Positions 7,801 to 18,529 are shown, counted from the first letter of the stretch. The stretch is DNA of 28,884 nt from SZAS-18 sp031370675 (GCA_031370675.1 JANMQT010000014.1:1-28884), one strand, 5' to 3'. The notes: a model not told the origin generated them from the letters alone. Numbers and translations: made by a program.

Positions 7801-9831
7801 ATGCCCGCCGCTTCCGCATCGCTCCAACAGCAGGCCGCGCGCTTGCGCCGGGAGCTGGCCGAGCACAACCGGCGTTATTACGAGGAGGCCGCGCCCAACA
7901 TCTCGGACCAGGAATACGACCGCCTTTATCGCGAGCTCGTCGACCTCGAGGAAAAGCATCCCGAGGTGCGCACGGATGATTCGCCGACCCAGCGGGTGGG
8001 CGGCCGCGCGCTGGACGCGTTTGTCTCGGTCCGTCACCGCCTGCCGATGCAGAGTCTCGACAACACCTACTCGGAGGACGAAGTCGTCGAGTTTTACGCG
8101 CGACTGCAAAAGTTGCTGCCGGGTCGCGAGATTCCAGTCGTGATCGAGCCCAAGGTCGATGGCGTGGCGGTCGCGCTCACCTACGAGGATGGAAAGTTCG
8201 CCTTGGGCGCCACGCGCGGTGACGGAACCATGGGCGACGATATCACGCAAAACCTGCGCACGATTCGCTCGCTGCCCAAGAGGCTGCGACAACCCTTCGA
8301 CGGCGTGCTCGAGGTCCGCGGGGAAGTGTATTTTCCCCGCGCGGGCTTCGATGAACTCAATCGCCAGCGGGCGGCCGCCGAATTGCCGCTCTACGCGAAC
8401 CCGCGCAACACCGCGGCGGGCTCGCTCAAGCTGCTCGATCCCGCGCAGGTCGCCGAGCGGCCGCTCGAGTTCATCGCCCACAGCTTTGGACTCGCCGAGG
8501 GGGTCGAGGTGGATTCGCAGCTCGCCCTGTTCAAGCTGCTCGGCCGGCTGGGCCTGCCGCATTCCGAGAAACATTGGACCGCAAGTTCCGCCGAGGAAAT
8601 ACTCGCCGCGATCCACCAGCTCGATCAGATCCGGCGTGCGTTTCCCTACGAAACGGACGGGGCAGTCGTGAAGGTCGATCAGTTCGCGCAGCGCACACGA
8701 CTGGGCGCGACGAGCAAGGCGCCACGCTGGGCGATGGCCTTCAAGTACGAGGCCGAGCGCGCCGAGACCAGGCTGCTCGAGATCCAGCTCCAGATCGGCC
8801 GCACTGGCGTGCTCACTCCGGTGGCCGTGCTCGAGCCCACGTTGCTCAGCGGGACCACGGTCGCACGCGCCACCCTGCACAACGCCGACGAAATCGCGCG
8901 CAAGGATATCCGCGTGGGCGACACCGTAATGATTGAAAAAGCGGGCGAGATTATTCCGGCCGTGATTTCGGTGCGCACGGATTTGCGCACGGGCCGCGAA
9001 AAGAAATTCTCGATGCCCGACAAATGCCCGGTCTGTGGAACCCGGCTGGTGCAGGACGAAGGCGGCGTCTTCTGGCGCTGTCCGAATCATGATTGCCCGG
9101 GCGTGCTCAAGCGCCGGTTGGAGCACTACGCCTCGCGCGGCGCCATGGACATCGAGGGCCTCGGCGAGGCAATGGTCGAGCAGCTCGTCGAGGCGAAACT
9201 CGTGCGCTCGTTGCCGGATCTCTACGACGTGACGATTGCCCAGGTCGCCGCGCTCGAGCGCCAGGGCGAGAAGAGCGCTGGCAATTTGATCGACGCGCTG
9301 AACGCCAGCAAGGAGCGCCCGCTTTGGCGATTGCTCTTCGGGCTTGGCATCCTGCACATCGGCTCGACCGCCGCGCGCGCCCTGGCGACGCGCTTCCGCA
9401 CGCTCGACGCGCTGGCGGAAGCATCGGTGGACGACATTTCCCTCGTGCCGGACATGGGCGAGGTCGCGTCCGGCAGCGTGCACGGATATTTTCAGCGCTC
9501 GGAAAATCGCAAGCTCTTGAGCGAATTGCGCCAGCGCGGACTCAACTTTGGCGAGCGCGATCCCGAACCGGTCGCGCGGGCCGCGGGCACCTCGGCGATT
9601 GCGGGCACCAAGTGGGTCATTACCGGCACGCTGAGCCGCCCGCGCGAGGTAATCGCCGAGCAGATCCGCGAGGCCGGCGGCAAGGTAATTGGTTCGATCA
9701 GCAAGAAGACCGACTACCTGCTGGCCGGCGCCGAAGCCGGCAGCAAGCTCGACAAGGCGCGCGAACTCGGCGTGAAGATCATCGACGAAGGGAAGCTGGC
9801 GGAGTTGCTTTCCGGCTCGGCGAGCGGTTGA
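7801..9831 (+). CDS. ligA: NAD+-dependent DNA ligase LigA
   Basis: Seals nicks in duplex DNA during replication and repair using NAD+. The 676-residue product has the standard order. The Ia domain has EHNRRYYEEAAP and SDQEYDRLYREL. The adenylation domain has EPKVDGVA with catalytic Lys118. The OB fold follows, then a four-cysteine zinc finger (CPVCGTRL...CPNHDCPG) around residues 409-432. Helix-hairpin-helix repeats come next (IEGLGE, LFGLGILHIGSTAARAL), and a C-terminal BRCT domain (GTKWVITGTL, KTDYLLAG) closes the protein. Length is normal for the family. ATG 7801 is chosen; an in-frame TTG at 7759 would add 14 residues without homology. A 617-residue open frame on the opposite strand (7630-9483) is a GC shadow. 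The upstream leader is long and holds the structured element at 7433-7542. Confidence 0.98.
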   Translation: MPAASASLQQQAARLRRELAEHNRRYYEEAAPNISDQEYDRLYRELVDLEEKHPEVRTDDSPTQRVGGRALDAFVSVRHRLPMQSLDNTYSEDEVVEFYARLQKLLPGREIPVVIEPKVDGVAVALTYEDGKFALGATRGDGTMGDDITQNLRTIRSLPKRLRQPFDGVLEVRGEVYFPRAGFDELNRQRAAAELPLYANPRNTAAGSLKLLDPAQVAERPLEFIAHSFGLAEGVEVDSQLALFKLLGRLGLPHSEKHWTASSAEEILAAIHQLDQIRRAFPYETDGAVVKVDQFAQRTRLGATSKAPRWAMAFKYEAERAETRLLEIQLQIGRTGVLTPVAVLEPTLLSGTTVARATLHNADEIARKDIRVGDTVMIEKAGEIIPAVISVRTDLRTGREKKFSMPDKCPVCGTRLVQDEGGVFWRCPNHDCPGVLKRRLEHYASRGAMDIEGLGEAMVEQLVEAKLVRSLPDLYDVTIAQVAALERQGEKSAGNLIDALNASKERPLWRLLFGLGILHIGSTAARALATRFRTLDALAEASVDDISLVPDMGEVASGSVHGYFQRSENRKLLSELRQRGLNFGERDPEPVARAAGTSAIAGTKWVITGTLSRPREVIAEQIREAGGKVIGSISKKTDYLLAGAEAGSKLDKARELGVKIIDEGKLAELLSGSASG

Positions 9832-9911
9832 CTCCTCGCGACCATTGCCAACCCCATTCGCGGAAAGTAATCATCTTCCGACGCGGCGTGCGCCGTGCCG
9901 ACACACCTCCC

Positions 9912-11156
9912 ATGGACCCCACCAAGCCGGGATTTCTCGACAAGCTGATCGGACGGCTCGGTCGCGTCCAGCCGGAGGAGGCGCAGGCGCATCTCCTGCG
10001 CGTGGTTCGCGAGAAGGGCTTCTTCGAGGCGATCTTCAACACGATCCAGGAAGGCATCATCGTCACGGATCCCGCCGGAAGGATCACCTACTTGAACGAA
10101 TCGGCCTGCGACCTTTTCGGGCTGGAGCGCGCGACCAGCCTCGGCAAACGGCTCGCCGACAAGGTGCGCGGGCTTGACTGGAAGGCGCTCACCGGCGCCG
10201 ACCGCCTCGTCAGCCGCGACATGCAGATCCTTTATCCGCAGCCGCGCTTCCTGAATTTCTACCTCGTCCCGCTGGACCGCGACGATCTCGATCCTGCTTC
10301 GCACGCCAAGCCGGTCGGCGGCGGCGCGGCGCGCGAGGACAAGCCCTATGCCTACGCGATGATCGTCCGTGACATCACGGAGAGCCGCCGCAGCACGGAG
10401 GAAGCCATCGAGAGCGAACGCTTCAACGCCTTGACCCTGCTCGCGGCCGGCGTCGCGCATGAGATCGGCAATCCGCTCAACTCGCTCCACATCCATCTCC
10501 AGTTGATGGAGCGCAAAATCCGCAAGCTCCCGCCGGGCGAGCGCGGCGGCCTGGAGGATTCCGTGCGCGTGGCCAAGGACGAAATCCGCCGGCTCGACTT
10601 CATCGTCAGCCAGTTCCTGCGCGCGGTGCGGCCAACCATCCCGCAGATGCAGCGCGACGACATCAACGCGGTCGTGCGCGAGTCGGTATCGTTTCTCCGC
10701 GCGGAAATGGAGGATCGCGGCATCCTGATCGAGTTGGAGCTGGCGGAATCGCTGCCGCAGTTGCTGGTCGATCGCGATCAGATCAAGCAGGCGTTCTACA
10801 ACGTGATCAAGAATTCGTCCCAGGCGATGAAGGAGGGCGGCATCCTGCGCATCCGCACGAGCGCGACGCCGGCGCAGGTCTCGATTGCCTTCGAGGACAC
10901 CGGTGGCGGCATCTCGCCGGAAAACCTGAGCAAGGTCTTCCAGCCGTACTTCACCACCAAGGACTCTGGGACGGGCCTCGGTTTGATGATCGTCCGCCGC
11001 ATCGTGCGTGAACACGGCGGGGAGGTCGAATTGCAGAGCGACGAGGGTCGCGGCCTTACCGTCACCATCCGCCTGCCGACGAGCGACCGGCGCGTGCAGA
11101 TGCTCGAGTACCCCACGACCGGGGCGGCCGGGGACGGAGCGGCGAACCCGGGGTAG
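9912..11156 (+). CDS. Soluble PAS-domain sensor histidine kinase (NtrB-like)
   Basis: A 414-residue kinase that should phosphorylate the adjacent sigma54-dependent regulator. A PAS domain lies at about residues 36-155 (EAIFNTIQEGIIVTDPAGRI, then MIVRDITESR). The HisKA segment is LLAAGVAHEIGNPLNSLHIH with phospho-acceptor His183. The HATPase domain shows the N box FYNVIKNSSQA, G1 EDTGGGIS and G2 GTGLGLMI. There is no transmembrane segment or signal peptide, so the stimulus is sensed in the cytoplasm. ATG 9912 is preceded by CTCCC, with no Shine-Dalgarno. The regulator gene starts 58 bp downstream on the same strand, a classic two-gene pair. The PAS ligand cannot be read from the sequence. The overlapping antisense frame 9714-11477 is a shadow. 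Confidence 0.94.
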   Translation: MDPTKPGFLDKLIGRLGRVQPEEAQAHLLRVVREKGFFEAIFNTIQEGIIVTDPAGRITYLNESACDLFGLERATSLGKRLADKVRGLDWKALTGADRLVSRDMQILYPQPRFLNFYLVPLDRDDLDPASHAKPVGGGAAREDKPYAYAMIVRDITESRRSTEEAIESERFNALTLLAAGVAHEIGNPLNSLHIHLQLMERKIRKLPPGERGGLEDSVRVAKDEIRRLDFIVSQFLRAVRPTIPQMQRDDINAVVRESVSFLRAEMEDRGILIELELAESLPQLLVDRDQIKQAFYNVIKNSSQAMKEGGILRIRTSATPAQVSIAFEDTGGGISPENLSKVFQPYFTTKDSGTGLGLMIVRRIVREHGGEVELQSDEGRGLTVTIRLPTSDRRVQMLEYPTTGAAGDGAANPG

Positions 11157-11214
11157 AAACAAATCGCTGGGCAGCGTCGCCGCGGCGCGACTATCCTCTC
11201 GCCCCTTGCCAAAC

Positions 11215-12630
<1,416 letters not shown>

Positions 12631-12679
12631 GCCTGCGCGATCCGTCGTTGAGTTTCCGTCCGCCCGTTTATCTTGCGTC

Positions 12680-13672
12680 GTGAGCACGCCCGTTATTGAA
12701 GTCTCGAACCTGACCAAGGTTTACCGCGTGTATCGCAAGGAAAGCGGCGTGCGCGGCGCGCTAAAGGGTCTCTTCTCGCGGAAATACGACGAGGTGCGCG
12801 CAGTCGATGGCGTCAGCTTCTCCCTGCGCGAGGGCGAATTTGTCGGCTTTCTCGGCCCAAACGGCGCGGGCAAGACCACCGTGCTGAAGATGCTGAGCGG
12901 CCTGCTGAACCCGACCTCCGGCGACGCGCGCGTGCTGGGCTTCACGCCGTGGGAGCGCAGCAACGCGATGAAGCGCCAGTTCAGCCTGCTGATGGGCCAG
13001 AAAAACGCGCTCTGGTGGGATTTGCCGGCGCGCGAGTCGCTCGAGTTGAATCGCGCGATCTACGAAATTCCCGCCGCCCAATTCAACGAGGTGGTGGAAA
13101 CGCTCACCACGCTGCTCGACGTGAAGGACAAGATGAGCACGATGGTGCGCGAGCTCAGTCTAGGCGAGCGGATGAAGATGGAGCTGATCGCCGCGCTGCT
13201 CCACCGGCCGAAGGTGCTCTTCCTCGACGAGCCGACCATCGGACTCGATGTCGTCTCGCAGAAAAAAGTGCGCGAATTCCTCCGGCAGTACAACGCGGAG
13301 CACCGCATCGTCACGATGCTGACCAGCCACTACATGGGCGACATCGAGGAACTCTGCGAGCGCGTGATCATCATCGACAAGGGCCGGCTCTTCTTCGACG
13401 GACCGCTCGACGACATCACCAACCGTTTCGTGACGGAAAAAATCCTGACGCTTGACTTTGCCGATTCGCGGATGGATCGCGGCCTGGAAGGTTGCGGCCA
13501 AGTGCTCGAGCAGACGCCGGTCTCGCTCAAGCTCAAGGTGCCGCGCGCCGAGGTGGCGGCGGTCTGCCGGCGAATCCTCGAGAACAATCCGGTGCGCGAC
13601 ATCGAGGTGCTCGAGCCACCGATCGAGGATATCATCCGCCGGCTCTTCGACGAGCGGCGGGCCGCGCGGTAG
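12680..13672 (+). CDS. ABC-2-type transporter ATP-binding protein
   Basis: A 330-residue ATPase subunit. Visible motifs are Walker A GPNGAGKTT (59-67), signature LSLGERMKMELI, Walker B VLFLDEPTIGLD and the H-loop LTSHYMGD. The N-terminus carries an extra basic segment (KESGVRGALKGLFSRKYDEVRAV) before the nucleotide-binding core, and about 95 residues follow the core. This arrangement is typical of ATPases that partner ABC-2 permeases for lipid, polysaccharide or drug export. The start is GTG 12680, 49 bp after the response-regulator stop. No permease gene is next to it: the next gene is a convergent cyclophilin 19 bp away. The membrane partner must be elsewhere, or upstream genes have been rearranged. 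Substrate unknown. Confidence 0.93.
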   Translation: MSTPVIEVSNLTKVYRVYRKESGVRGALKGLFSRKYDEVRAVDGVSFSLREGEFVGFLGPNGAGKTTVLKMLSGLLNPTSGDARVLGFTPWERSNAMKRQFSLLMGQKNALWWDLPARESLELNRAIYEIPAAQFNEVVETLTTLLDVKDKMSTMVRELSLGERMKMELIAALLHRPKVLFLDEPTIGLDVVSQKKVREFLRQYNAEHRIVTMLTSHYMGDIEELCERVIIIDKGRLFFDGPLDDITNRFVTEKILTLDFADSRMDRGLEGCGQVLEQTPVSLKLKVPRAEVAAVCRRILENNPVRDIEVLEPPIEDIIRRLFDERRAAR

Positions 13673-13691
13673 GCAAGGGTGCGCGCCCCGC

Positions 13692-14309
<618 letters not shown>

Positions 14310-14310
14310 A

Positions 14311-14344
14311 CGCGGGAAACGCGCACAGCGTATGCTTTCCCGCG
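14311..14344. promoter_or_regulatory. Inverted repeat abutting the cyclophilin start
   Basis: CGCGGGAAA (14311-14319) and TTTCCCGCG (14336-14344) are perfect 9-bp inverted copies with a 16-nt spacer, ending one base from the cyclophilin ATG at 14309. In the minus-strand mRNA this would form a hairpin directly next to the start codon; as DNA it could be an operator in the intergenic region shared with aguB. The rest of that region (14345-14470) includes an A/T-rich patch near 14397-14420 but no clear promoter. Confidence 0.3.
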
Positions 14345-14470
14345 CAGAAGTCCAACCGCGTTGGGACCGCTGGCGCGAAGGGGCCGGCCGCCGCGAAAAT
14401 ACCACAAATTTTTCCATCGCCATTCCTTGGATTCCGGTTAACACACAAAACGAATCCGCCAGACCCCGAG

Positions 14471-15379
14471 ATGCCCGCCACCCGCCTGAAGAAAGCCAAA
14501 GCCACGCCGCTCAAGCTGGCGGTGATCCAGATGCGCTGTGTCGCGTCGCCCGACGCCAACCAGCGCAACGCGGAAAGGAAGGTGCGCGCCGCGGCGAAAA
14601 TGGGCGCGGGCATTATCTGCCTGCCGGAATTGTACCGCTCGCTCTATTTCTGCCAGGAGGAGAATCACCAGCATTTCGCGCTGGCCGAGGCCGTTCCGGG
14701 ACCGACCACTAAACGACTCGGCGCGCTGGCAAAGGAACTTGGCATCGTGCTGGTGGCCTCGCTGTTCGAGCGCCGTGCGGCCGGGCTTTACCACAACACG
14801 GCCGCCATCCTCGACACGGATGGCAAAATGCTCGGGAAGTACCGCAAGATGCACATTCCGGACGACCCGTTGTACTACGAGAAATTTTATTTCACGCCCG
14901 GTGACCTTGGCTTCCGGTCGTGGCAAACGCGCCGGGGGAAAATCGGGGTGTGCATTTGCTGGGACCAGTGGTTCCCGGAGTCCGCGCGCCTGACCGCGAT
15001 GAGCGGCGCGCAGATCCTGTTCTTCCCGACCGCGATCGGCTGGCATCCCGGGGAAAAGACGAAGCACGGCAAGGCCCAGCATGATTCCTGGGAAACGATT
15101 CAGCGCAGCCACGCGATTGCGAACGGTTGTTATGTCGCGGTCCCGAACCGGGTCGGGCTCGAGACGCCGGTGGGCGGCGACGGCATCCAATTTTGGGGCC
15201 AGAGCTTTGTTTGCGATCCCCAGGGCCAGCTGCTCGGAAGGGCGTCACGCGACGAGGAGGAAATCCTTTGTGTGGACATTGACCTGCAACGCGTGGAAGA
15301 ACAGCGGACGCACTGGCCGTTCCTGCGCGATCGCCGGACCGATGCTTATGGCGACTTGAGCAGGCGATTGATTGATTGA
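14471..15379 (+). CDS. aguB: N-carbamoylputrescine amidase
   Basis: Nitrilase-superfamily enzyme that hydrolyses N-carbamoylputrescine to putrescine, CO2 and ammonia, the last step of the agmatine route. The 302-residue product carries the Glu-Lys-Cys triad: Glu53 in CLPELY, Lys126 in YRKMHIPDDP and Cys163 in VCICWDQWFPE. The segments YYEKFYFTPGD and FPTAIGWHP are characteristic of the AguB subgroup rather than of general nitrilases. ATG 14471 begins MPATRLKKAKATPLKLAVIQM; upstream in-frame sequence is antisense to the cyclophilin. It is followed after 100 bp by aguA on the same strand, so both agmatine-to-putrescine steps are together. Arginine decarboxylase, which would supply agmatine, is not in the window. 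Confidence 0.96.
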   Translation: MPATRLKKAKATPLKLAVIQMRCVASPDANQRNAERKVRAAAKMGAGIICLPELYRSLYFCQEENHQHFALAEAVPGPTTKRLGALAKELGIVLVASLFERRAAGLYHNTAAILDTDGKMLGKYRKMHIPDDPLYYEKFYFTPGDLGFRSWQTRRGKIGVCICWDQWFPESARLTAMSGAQILFFPTAIGWHPGEKTKHGKAQHDSWETIQRSHAIANGCYVAVPNRVGLETPVGGDGIQFWGQSFVCDPQGQLLGRASRDEEEILCVDIDLQRVEEQRTHWPFLRDRRTDAYGDLSRRLID

Positions 15380-15479
15380 TCGAGGGAGGTGCGGCGTGAA
15401 ACCTGCGAGGCAAGGAAGAATGTTTTCACGGCGGCAAATCGCGTCCAATCTCTAAAGCCGTCCCGGATATTTGCTGAAA

Positions 15480-16547
15480 ATGAATCGCTCCAACCAAACC
15501 CCCGCCCAGCTGGGATACCGGATGCCGGCGGAGTGGGAGCCACACGCCGCGACGTGGCTTTCGTGGCCGCGGCGCGACGGCATCAGCTTCCCAGGTAGCT
15601 ACGATCAAGTGCTGCCCGTGCTGACGAAGATGGTCGCCGCCCTCGGCGAATCGGAGCCGGTCTGCATCAACGTGCGCGACGCGGAACAGGAGAACGACAT
15701 TCGCAAAGTCCTGGCCAACGGTAACGGCAACGGCGGCGATGCTGTGCCCGTGCGCTTCCAACGGGTGCCGACCAATGAGCCGTGGTGCCGCGACCATGGC
15801 CCGATTTTCCTGACCAAGCCCGGCGCGCCGAATCCGCTGGTCGCGCTGGACTGGGAATACAACGCCTGGGGCTGGAAGTATCCCCCTTTCGATCTCGACA
15901 ACGCCGTGCCGAAAAAGATCGCCGCCATCCTCGACAACATTCCGGTCTTCAGCCCCGGCATCGTGCTGGAGGGCGGGTCGATCGAGGTCAACGGCGCCGG
16001 CACCCTGCTCACGACCGAGAGCTGCCTGCTCAACCCCAATCGGAATCCCACGCTGAAGAAGGCCGATATCGAGCGTTACCTCCGCGACTTCCTCTGCGTC
16101 ACGAACATCCTCTGGCTGGGCGACGGGATCGAGGGCGACGACACCGACGGCCACATCGATGACCTCACCCGCTTTGTCAGCCGCACCTCGGTCGTCACCG
16201 TGGTCGAGGAGGACGAACACGACGACAACTACGAGCCGCTGCAAGTAAACCTGAACCGGCTGCGCGAAATGAGCGCGGAGGACGGCACGCCGTTGACGGT
16301 CCGCACGCTGCCAATGCCGGGGAAAATCGCCCGCGAGGGCCAGCGGTTGCCCGCGAGCTACGCGAATTACTACGTCGCGAACAAGGTCGTGCTGATGCCG
16401 GCTTTCAACGATCCGCACGACGCCTGGGCGGCGGCGGTGCTGCGCGAGGCGTTCCCGACGCGTCGGATCGTGCCGATCGACTGCCGCGAGCTGATCTGGG
16501 GCCTGGGCGCCTTCCACTGCCTCACGCAGCAGCAGCCGGCCGTTTGA
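15480..16547 (+). CDS. aguA: Agmatine deiminase
   Basis: Converts agmatine to N-carbamoylputrescine and ammonia; its product is the substrate of the upstream aguB enzyme. The 355-residue protein has the peptidyl-arginine-deiminase fold signatures: MPAEWEPHAATWLSWP near the start, NEPWCRDHGPIF around residue 98, LEGGSIEVNGAGTLLTTE, the DTDGHIDD active-site segment, and LGAFHCLTQQQP with catalytic Cys347 near the C-terminus. ATG 15480 is preferred over TTG 15471. The gene ends one base before the convergent deaminase gene. The 100-bp gap to aguB contains no obvious terminator, so the pair is probably one transcript in the order aguB-aguA. Confidence 0.97.
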   Translation: MNRSNQTPAQLGYRMPAEWEPHAATWLSWPRRDGISFPGSYDQVLPVLTKMVAALGESEPVCINVRDAEQENDIRKVLANGNGNGGDAVPVRFQRVPTNEPWCRDHGPIFLTKPGAPNPLVALDWEYNAWGWKYPPFDLDNAVPKKIAAILDNIPVFSPGIVLEGGSIEVNGAGTLLTTESCLLNPNRNPTLKKADIERYLRDFLCVTNILWLGDGIEGDDTDGHIDDLTRFVSRTSVVTVVEEDEHDDNYEPLQVNLNRLREMSAEDGTPLTVRTLPMPGKIAREGQRLPASYANYYVANKVVLMPAFNDPHDAWAAAVLREAFPTRRIVPIDCRELIWGLGAFHCLTQQQPAV

Positions 16548-16548
16548 G

Positions 16549-17001
16549 CTAGACGCCGATGTCCTCGTTCCAGAGGGCCGGCTCGTCGCGGATGAAGTCG
16601 GCCATCAGCTGCACGCATTCGGGAAGATCGAGATCGATCACTTCGATGCCGTGGGAACGCATGAATTCCGGTGCGCCGGGAAAATTGCGGCTCTCGCCGA
16701 CGATCACCCTGGCCACGCCGAATTGCACGGCCGCACCCGAGCACAAGTAGCACGGCATCAGGGTCGAGTAGAGCGTGGCGCCACGAAAATTCCCCGGGAT
16801 GCGGCCTGCGTTGCGCAGGCAATCGATCTCCGCGTGCGTGATGGGGTCGCCGTCCTGCACCCGCTTGTTGTGGCCGGATGCAATTACCGTTCCGTTGCGC
16901 ACCAGCGAACTGCCAATCGGGATGCCCCCTTCCTGCCGGCCCCGCCGCGCCTCGGCAATCGCCACCCGCATGCCTTCGTCGATTCCGCCTTCGTTCGTCA
17001 T
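16549..17001 (-). CDS. Cytosine deaminase of the FCY1 / nucleoside-deaminase family
   Basis: A 150-residue zinc-dependent deaminase. The zinc site is HAEIDCLRNAGR with His56 and catalytic Glu58, plus MPCYLC with Cys84 and Cys87. Beyond the zinc motif, the C-terminal half (ARVIVGESRNFPGAPEF, RSHGIEVIDLD, and a tail ending WNEDIG) resembles yeast FCY1 cytosine deaminase, as I recall it, more than TadA or bacterial CodA. It would convert cytosine to uracil. ATG 17001 (MTNEGGIDEGM) is chosen because homology starts there; the frame extends to 17037. It converges on aguA with a one-base gap and is divergent from mgtE. Substrate is inferred from family resemblance; guanine or another pyrimidine base is possible. 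Confidence 0.9.
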   Translation of the reverse strand: MTNEGGIDEGMRVAIAEARRGRQEGGIPIGSSLVRNGTVIASGHNKRVQDGDPITHAEIDCLRNAGRIPGNFRGATLYSTLMPCYLCSGAAVQFGVARVIVGESRNFPGAPEFMRSHGIEVIDLDLPECVQLMADFIRDEPALWNEDIGV

Positions 17002-17117
17002 GCTTCGCTTATCGCATGAAGCCGGCAGCCGAGGCAAAACGGAAATGCCGGGCAGAATTGTTGGTTTGTGGCGATTTCGTCGTTTCCCCCGCGCGGCGTC
17101 GCTCCTAGATTCCCGAC

Positions 17118-18500
17118 ATGCTCGGCAAGCTCCTCCAACCGGAAATTGAATCGCTGGTCGCCGCCCGTGACTTCGCCGGGCTGCGCGAGACCTTCTCGGA
17201 TTGGCCGCCCGCGGACATCGCCGACACGCTCAACGATTTGCCATGTGAAGATCAGGTCGCGATTTTTCGGGTGCTGCCGAAGGCGCAGGCGGCGGATGTT
17301 TTCGAATACCTTTCCCCCGACGAGCAGGAGAGCCTGCTGCGCTCCATGGGCCAGGAGACGGCGACCGCAATTCTGAACGAGATGTCGCCCGACGATCGCA
17401 CGGCGCTGCTCGAGGAGCTACCGCCCGAGGCAGTGAGGAAACTCGTGCAGTTGCTTTCGCCCGAGGAACGCAACATCGCGCAGAAATTGCTCAACTATCC
17501 GGAGGGCACCGTCGGGCGGTTGATGACGCCCGACTACGTCGCCATCAAGCCGGGCTGGAATGTCGGCGAAGTACTCGATTACGTCCGCCGGCACGGACGC
17601 GACAGCGAATCCCTCAACGTGCTCTACGTCACGGACGCGCACGGAAAGCTGATCGACGACATCCGGATCCGCGAATTCCTACTGCGCCCGATCGAGACGC
17701 CCGTGCAGGAATTCATGGATCAAAATTATACGTCACTCCGTGTGACGGATCCGGAAGAGAAGGCCGTGGAGGTCTTCCGGAAATACGATCGCACCATCCT
17801 CCCGGTCACCGACGCGGACGGCCATCTGGTGGGCGTCGTGACGGTCGATGACGTGCTCGACATTGCGGAAGCGGAGGCCACCGAAGACATCCAAAAGCTC
17901 GGCGGTCTCGAGGCGGCCCTCGACATGCCGTACCTGGACAGTCCGATCCAGCAGCTCATTCGCAAGCGCGGCACGGTGCTGGTGGTGTTGTTTCTCGGCG
18001 AAATGTTGACCGCGACGGCGATGGGGTTTTTCGAAGAGGAGATCAGCAAGGCGGTGGTGCTTTCGCTTTTCCTCCCGCTCATCATCAGCTCGGGTGGAAA
18101 CAGCGGCTCGCAGGCGAGCACACTCATCATCCGCGCGATGGCACTGGGCGAAGTCACGCTGGGCGACTGGTGGCGCGTGGCCCGCCGCGAGGTAATGAGC
18201 GGTCTTTCGCTCGGGGTGCTGCTCGGCGCCGTCGGCTTCCTCCGCATCATGGTGTGGGCGCTGGGGTTCGGTTCGTATGGCCCGCACTGGCCGCTCATCG
18301 CGCTGACGGTCGGCGTGGCGCTGATCGGCGTGGTGGCTTGGGGCAGTCTGATGGGCGCCATGCTGCCGTTCATCCTGCGCAAGGTCGGCATGGATCCCGC
18401 CACGTCGTCGGCGCCGTTCGTCGCCACGCTGGTCGACGTCACGGGTTTGATTATCTATTTCCTCGTCGCCGCCGCGATCCTGAGGGGGACGTTGCTTTAG
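17118..18500 (+). CDS. mgtE: Magnesium transporter MgtE
   Basis: A 460-residue Mg2+ channel. The N-terminal superhelical domain (about 1-130) has repeats such as PPADIADTLNDLP and SPDDRTALLEELPPE. Two CBS domains (about 135-260) include GRLMTPDYVAI and VGVVTVDDVLDI. A connecting helix leads into five membrane helices, with the conserved SSGGNSGSQAST segment and a P-A-T-SSAPF region near the end. In known MgtE proteins the cytoplasmic domains close the channel when Mg2+ is high. ATG 17118 follows a 116-bp leader with no Shine-Dalgarno and no M-box-like riboswitch that I can recognise. The last codons and the stop lie inside a perfect 30-bp palindrome (18491-18520). Confidence 0.97.
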   Translation: MLGKLLQPEIESLVAARDFAGLRETFSDWPPADIADTLNDLPCEDQVAIFRVLPKAQAADVFEYLSPDEQESLLRSMGQETATAILNEMSPDDRTALLEELPPEAVRKLVQLLSPEERNIAQKLLNYPEGTVGRLMTPDYVAIKPGWNVGEVLDYVRRHGRDSESLNVLYVTDAHGKLIDDIRIREFLLRPIETPVQEFMDQNYTSLRVTDPEEKAVEVFRKYDRTILPVTDADGHLVGVVTVDDVLDIAEAEATEDIQKLGGLEAALDMPYLDSPIQQLIRKRGTVLVVLFLGEMLTATAMGFFEEEISKAVVLSLFLPLIISSGGNSGSQASTLIIRAMALGEVTLGDWWRVARREVMSGLSLGVLLGAVGFLRIMVWALGFGSYGPHWPLIALTVGVALIGVVAWGSLMGAMLPFILRKVGMDPATSSAPFVATLVDVTGLIIYFLVAAAILRGTLL

Positions 18501-18520
18501 CCCGGCCGGGCTAAAGCAAC
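18491..18520. terminator. Perfect 30-bp palindrome spanning the mgtE stop codon
   Basis: GTTGCTTTAGCCCGG (18491-18505) is followed immediately by its exact reverse complement (18506-18520). In RNA it gives a stem of 13 bp with a GGCC loop. It contains the last three mgtE codons and the TAG stop. No U-tract follows on either strand, so an intrinsic terminator is not proven; it may act in mRNA 3'-end stability or as a bidirectional boundary between mgtE and the convergent glycosyltransferase gene. Confidence 0.5.
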
Positions 18521-18529
18521 TCGAAGTTC

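Noticed and set aside
7630..9483. 617-residue open frame antisense to ligA
   Set aside because: Arg/His/Gln/Ala-rich composition without motifs; ligA on the other strand has all family motifs over the same DNA. It is a GC-driven shadow.
15365..15380. Triple GATT repeat at the aguB 3' end
   Set aside because: Only 12-14 bp long and within coding sequence; too short to call a functional tandem repeat.
17002..17117. Magnesium riboswitch upstream of mgtE
   Set aside because: The leader is only 116 bp and I could not find M-box or mgtA-type conserved elements.
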